Shown here: positions 61,917 through 64,000 of the stretch, one piece after another | Numbering within the stretch: position 1 is the stretch's first letter | Layout: each line of letters begins with the position of its first letter | From: an uncultured Kiritimatiellota bacterium | GTDB taxonomy: Bacteria; Verrucomicrobiota; Kiritimatiellia; RFP12; DVOR01 | Length of the DNA stretch: 64,000 bases | Direction of reading: 5' to 3' | Assembly (NCBI GenBank): GCA_944389585.1 | Contig: CALXMW010000001.1 | Location: 91,435 to 155,434 of the forward strand | Notes under the pieces: generated by a model | What the model was told of the DNA's origin: nothing | Seen by the model: only the letters and a program-made list of their open reading frames with translations | Databases searched by the model: none | Position numbers and translations under genes: made by a program

Positions 61917-63323
61917 TCAGACGGTGAGGTCGAGGTGTTCGAGCTCGGTGATGGCCTTGTCGTCGGCCTCCGTGGCCCCGCGGCGGCGGCGGGCGAAGGG
62001 CACGTGGCCCTTGACGATGACCAGGCGCACGAGCGGCGGGAAGGGGATGGCCGTGCAGAGCGAGAGCACGACGATGGCGTTGAAGAACTCCTTGCCCAGG
62101 ATGCCGAGGTTGGTGGCGATGAGCGCGGCGGCCACGGTGGCCGAGAGCTGCGGCACGGTCATCAGCCCGGCGCAGAAAGCCTGGCGGCCGTTGAAGCCGG
62201 TGGCGCGCAGGGCCAGCCAGCCGCTGAGCACCTTGCTGGCGATGAGCCCCACGACCGTGGCGCCCGCGAGGAGCCAGCCGCGCACGACGTCGCCGCCGCC
62301 CTCGGCCATGCCGAGGAAGGTCTTGAGGTCGGCCTCGAAGCCGAAGCAAAGGAAGAGGAAGGGGATGACGAGCCCGAAGCCGATGGCCTCGAGCTTGCTG
62401 TGGACGCCGTCGGAGGGGTTGCGGAAGCCGGGGGTGCGCGCCACGGCGATGCCGGTGACGAAGGCGCTGACGATGAGGTTGATGCCGAGCATCTCGCCCA
62501 GAAGCACCATCAGCAGGACGACGAGGACGAAGAAGGTGGGCTTCGTCTCGTCGGCGTGCGGGACGACGCGCTCGACGGCGCGCCAGAGGAGCGGCACCAC
62601 GGCCATCACCGCCGCCAGGAAGAGCACGATCACCGCCAGGAAGCAGGGCGTGAACCACGCGCCCAGCCACGAGAGATCGAAGCGCTCGAGGACGGAGACG
62701 CTCTGGGTCAGCGCCAACGCGCCGCCCGAAGCCGCGGCCTCCATGGCGTGGAGCTGGATGCAGACCGCGAGGGTGACGAGCGAGAGGATGTCCGTGACGA
62801 TGGTGGCCGAGAGCACCGTCACGCCGAAGCGCGAGCGCATCAGCCCCAGCTCGCGCAGGACGGGGAAGACGATGCCCACGTCGTGCGAGGCGAAGAGCGA
62901 GGCGTAGACGACCGCCGGGATGACCCAGGCGCTGCCCGCCGGCGCGAAGAGCCAGTAGACCAGGAAGCCCGCCACGGAGGGGAGCAGGTAGGTCAGGACG
63001 GAGAGGGTGGCCACGGATTTGCGCTCGTTGGCCAGCAGGCGCAGGTTCGTCTCGACCCCGGCCAGCGCCATCAGGAAGACCAGCCCCAGGAAGCCGAGCG
63101 CCTCGACCACGTGGTAGAGCGCCGCGGCGGCCTCCGGCGCCTGCCCCGGCTGAAGCCAGCCCGCGATGCCGTGCAACACGTCCAGGCAGTTCGGGCCGAT
63201 GACGATGCCCGTCACCATCAACGCCACCACCGAAGGCACGTGGAAGCGCCGCGCCACGGTCTGCACCACCGCGATCAGCGCGATCAACACCAAAAAGGCG
63301 ATCAGATAGGTCAATTGGCTCAT
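61917..63323 (-). CDS. Cation:proton antiporter (CPA2/KefB-like)
   Basis: A 468-residue membrane protein with about 12 helices. VARRFHVPSVVALMVTGIVI is the KefB/GerN-like opening, and ASLFASHDVGIVFPVLRELG and VTVLSATIVTDILSLVTLAV hold the membrane-embedded acidic residues of the ion pathway. The short cytoplasmic tail lacks a TrkA-N/RCK domain, unlike full KefB. The ATG at 63323 is 9 bases after a -10 box, so it would be leaderless; a GTG at 63332 would fall before the transcription start. Na+ or K+ specificity is unknown. If the V-ATPase pumps Na+, an Na+/H+ role fits. Confidence 0.87.
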   Translation of the reverse strand: MSQLTYLIAFLVLIALIAVVQTVARRFHVPSVVALMVTGIVIGPNCLDVLHGIAGWLQPGQAPEAAAALYHVVEALGFLGLVFLMALAGVETNLRLLANERKSVATLSVLTYLLPSVAGFLVYWLFAPAGSAWVIPAVVYASLFASHDVGIVFPVLRELGLMRSRFGVTVLSATIVTDILSLVTLAVCIQLHAMEAAASGGALALTQSVSVLERFDLSWLGAWFTPCFLAVIVLFLAAVMAVVPLLWRAVERVVPHADETKPTFFVLVVLLMVLLGEMLGINLIVSAFVTGIAVARTPGFRNPSDGVHSKLEAIGFGLVIPFLFLCFGFEADLKTFLGMAEGGGDVVRGWLLAGATVVGLIASKVLSGWLALRATGFNGRQAFCAGLMTVPQLSATVAAALIATNLGILGKEFFNAIVVLSLCTAIPFPPLVRLVIVKGHVPFARRRRGATEADDKAITELEHLDLTV

Positions 63324-63332
63324 AGCGGCCAC

Positions 63333-63338
63333 AGTTTA
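63333..63338 (-). promoter_or_regulatory. Antiporter promoter (-10 box), leaderless
   Basis: On the minus strand TTTTGCTAAACT gives TGC plus TAAACT, separated from the ATG at 63323 by 9 bases. Confidence 0.6.
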
Positions 63339-63381
63339 GCAAAAACGCGTGCCCCCCGCACGCCCGCCGCGCCGGATATGC

Positions 63382-63387
63382 TATACT
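63382..63387 (+). promoter_or_regulatory. secA promoter (-10 box)
   Basis: GATATGCTATACT contains TGC plus TATACT, 27 bases before the secA ATG, with AAGGA between. Confidence 0.65.
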
Positions 63388-63414
63388 GTGTGCTTCCATC
63401 GACAAGGATTTGAC

Positions 63415-64000
63415 ATGAACCTTCTGAAACTGATTTTCGGCACGAAGAACCAGCGCGACATCAAGAAGTTGCTCCCCATCGTCCGCCAAGTGAACGCGCT
63501 CGAGGAGCAATACCAGGCGCTGAGCGAGGAGCAGCTCAAGGCCAAGACCCAGGAGTTCCGCGACCGTCTGGCCAAGGGCGAGACGCTCGAGGGCATCCTC
63601 CCCGAGGCCTTCGCCGTGGTGAAGAACGCCTGCCGCCGCCTCGTCGGCACCACCGTGGAGGTCTGCGGCCACGAGCTCACCTGGAACATGATTCCCTTCG
63701 ACGTGCAGATCATCGGCGGCATCGTCCTGCACCAGGGCAAGATCGCCGAGATGCAGACCGGCGAGGGCAAGACGCTGGTGGCCACCTTCCCGCTCTACCT
63801 CAACGCCCTCTCCGGCCGCGCCGCGCACCTGGTGACGGTGAACGACTACCTGGCCCGGCGCGACGCGCAGTTCATGGGCCACCTCTTCAACTACCTCGGC
63901 CTCAGCGTCGGCTGCATCCAGAACACCATGCGCCCGGCCGAGCGCCGCGCCCAATACGCCTGCGACATCACCTACGGCACGAACAGCGAGTTCGGCTTCG
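63415..64000 (+). CDS. secA: Preprotein translocase ATPase SecA, N-terminal part
   Basis: The first 195 codons of SecA; the frame is open at the window end. [20 protein letters not shown] is the usual opening, and [20 protein letters not shown] holds the Walker A motif of nucleotide-binding domain 1. [16 protein letters not shown] follows. A small insertion ([13 protein letters not shown]) precedes the [14 protein letters not shown] motif, as in other Verrucomicrobiota-like SecA proteins I know of. The ATG at 63415 follows AAGGATTTGAC. The remaining domains lie outside the window. Confidence 0.96.
   Translation, partial: MNLLKLIFGTKNQRDIKKLLPIVRQVNALEEQYQALSEEQLKAKTQEFRDRLAKGETLEGILPEAFAVVKNACRRLVGTTVEVCGHELTWNMIPFDVQIIGGIVLHQGKIAEMQTGEGKTLVATFPLYLNALSGRAAHLVTVNDYLARRDAQFMGHLFNYLGLSVGCIQNTMRPAERRAQYACDITYGTNSEFGF

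Overview
The window comes from a GC-rich, Gram-negative, probably anaerobic bacterium. LpxA, an LptF/LptG permease, an OmpA-type barrel and ExbB/ExbD/TonB show an outer membrane. A seven-gene bacterial V-type ATPase operon with a DUF2764 gene, a PEP-CTERM protein, three-domain NifU plus NifS, a ThyX-like protein and an anaerobic sulfatase-maturase-like radical SAM enzyme together suggest the Verrucomicrobiota/Kiritimatiellota/Lentisphaerae branch. The taxonomic placement is inference. Most genes sit in tight operons with ATGA, GTGA or TGATG overlaps. Eighteen of the twenty promoters I can place share the extended -10 form TG(G/C)TAnnnT, and four genes appear to be transcribed without a leader.

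Layout. 1-4600 (-): thyX-like, mrp/Nbp35-like ATPase, a lipoprotein resembling C25 (gingipain-type) peptidases, exbB, exbD, tonB (cut by the window edge). 4634-12544 (-): one operon of ompA, lptF/G, lpxA, dCMP deaminase, an exported unknown, argH, ilvD. 12559-14608 (-): nifU-nifS. 14646-15876 (+): nagA. 15946-16938 (-): a PEP-CTERM protein behind a long structured leader. 17010-18858 (+): aspS. 18988-21286 (+): an AT-richer acquired module of an EcoRI-type adenine methyltransferase and a DUF262-HNH nuclease, with its own structured leader. 21576-26113 (+): hrpA, a truncated NERD protein, an RsuA-family pseudouridine synthase. 26167-33749 (-): the V-ATPase operon E-DUF2764-A-B-D-I-K, interrupted between B and D by a 454-bp element with about 48-bp terminal inverted repeats carrying a frameshifted four-helix-bundle gene. 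33841-38468 (+): class IV aminotransferase, PTS IIA, ileS. 38721-42077 (-): gpmI, an M24 aminopeptidase, folE.

42118-42238 (+) is tRNA-Ile2 (CAU). From its 3' half to 52035 (-) lies a defence island: SNF2 helicase, an unknown protein, a DUF4391 protein, a type III-like Mod methyltransferase and a Res endonuclease. Both large ATPase genes of the island carry a single in-frame TAG, mod has an AT-rich recognition domain, and the helicase gene has a G9 tract near its start.

52085-64000 returns to housekeeping genes: speA-patB (+); nfu-tsaE-nadA-anSME (-); thiC (-) and argG (+) from back-to-back promoters; an antiporter and a peptide ABC ATPase (-); and the start of secA (+).

The best candidates for something new are the inverted-repeat element inside the ATPase operon, the five-gene island with paired amber codons, and the EcoRI-like methyltransferase/DUF262-HNH pair with its leader. 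All assignments come from reading motifs by eye; no database search was run.
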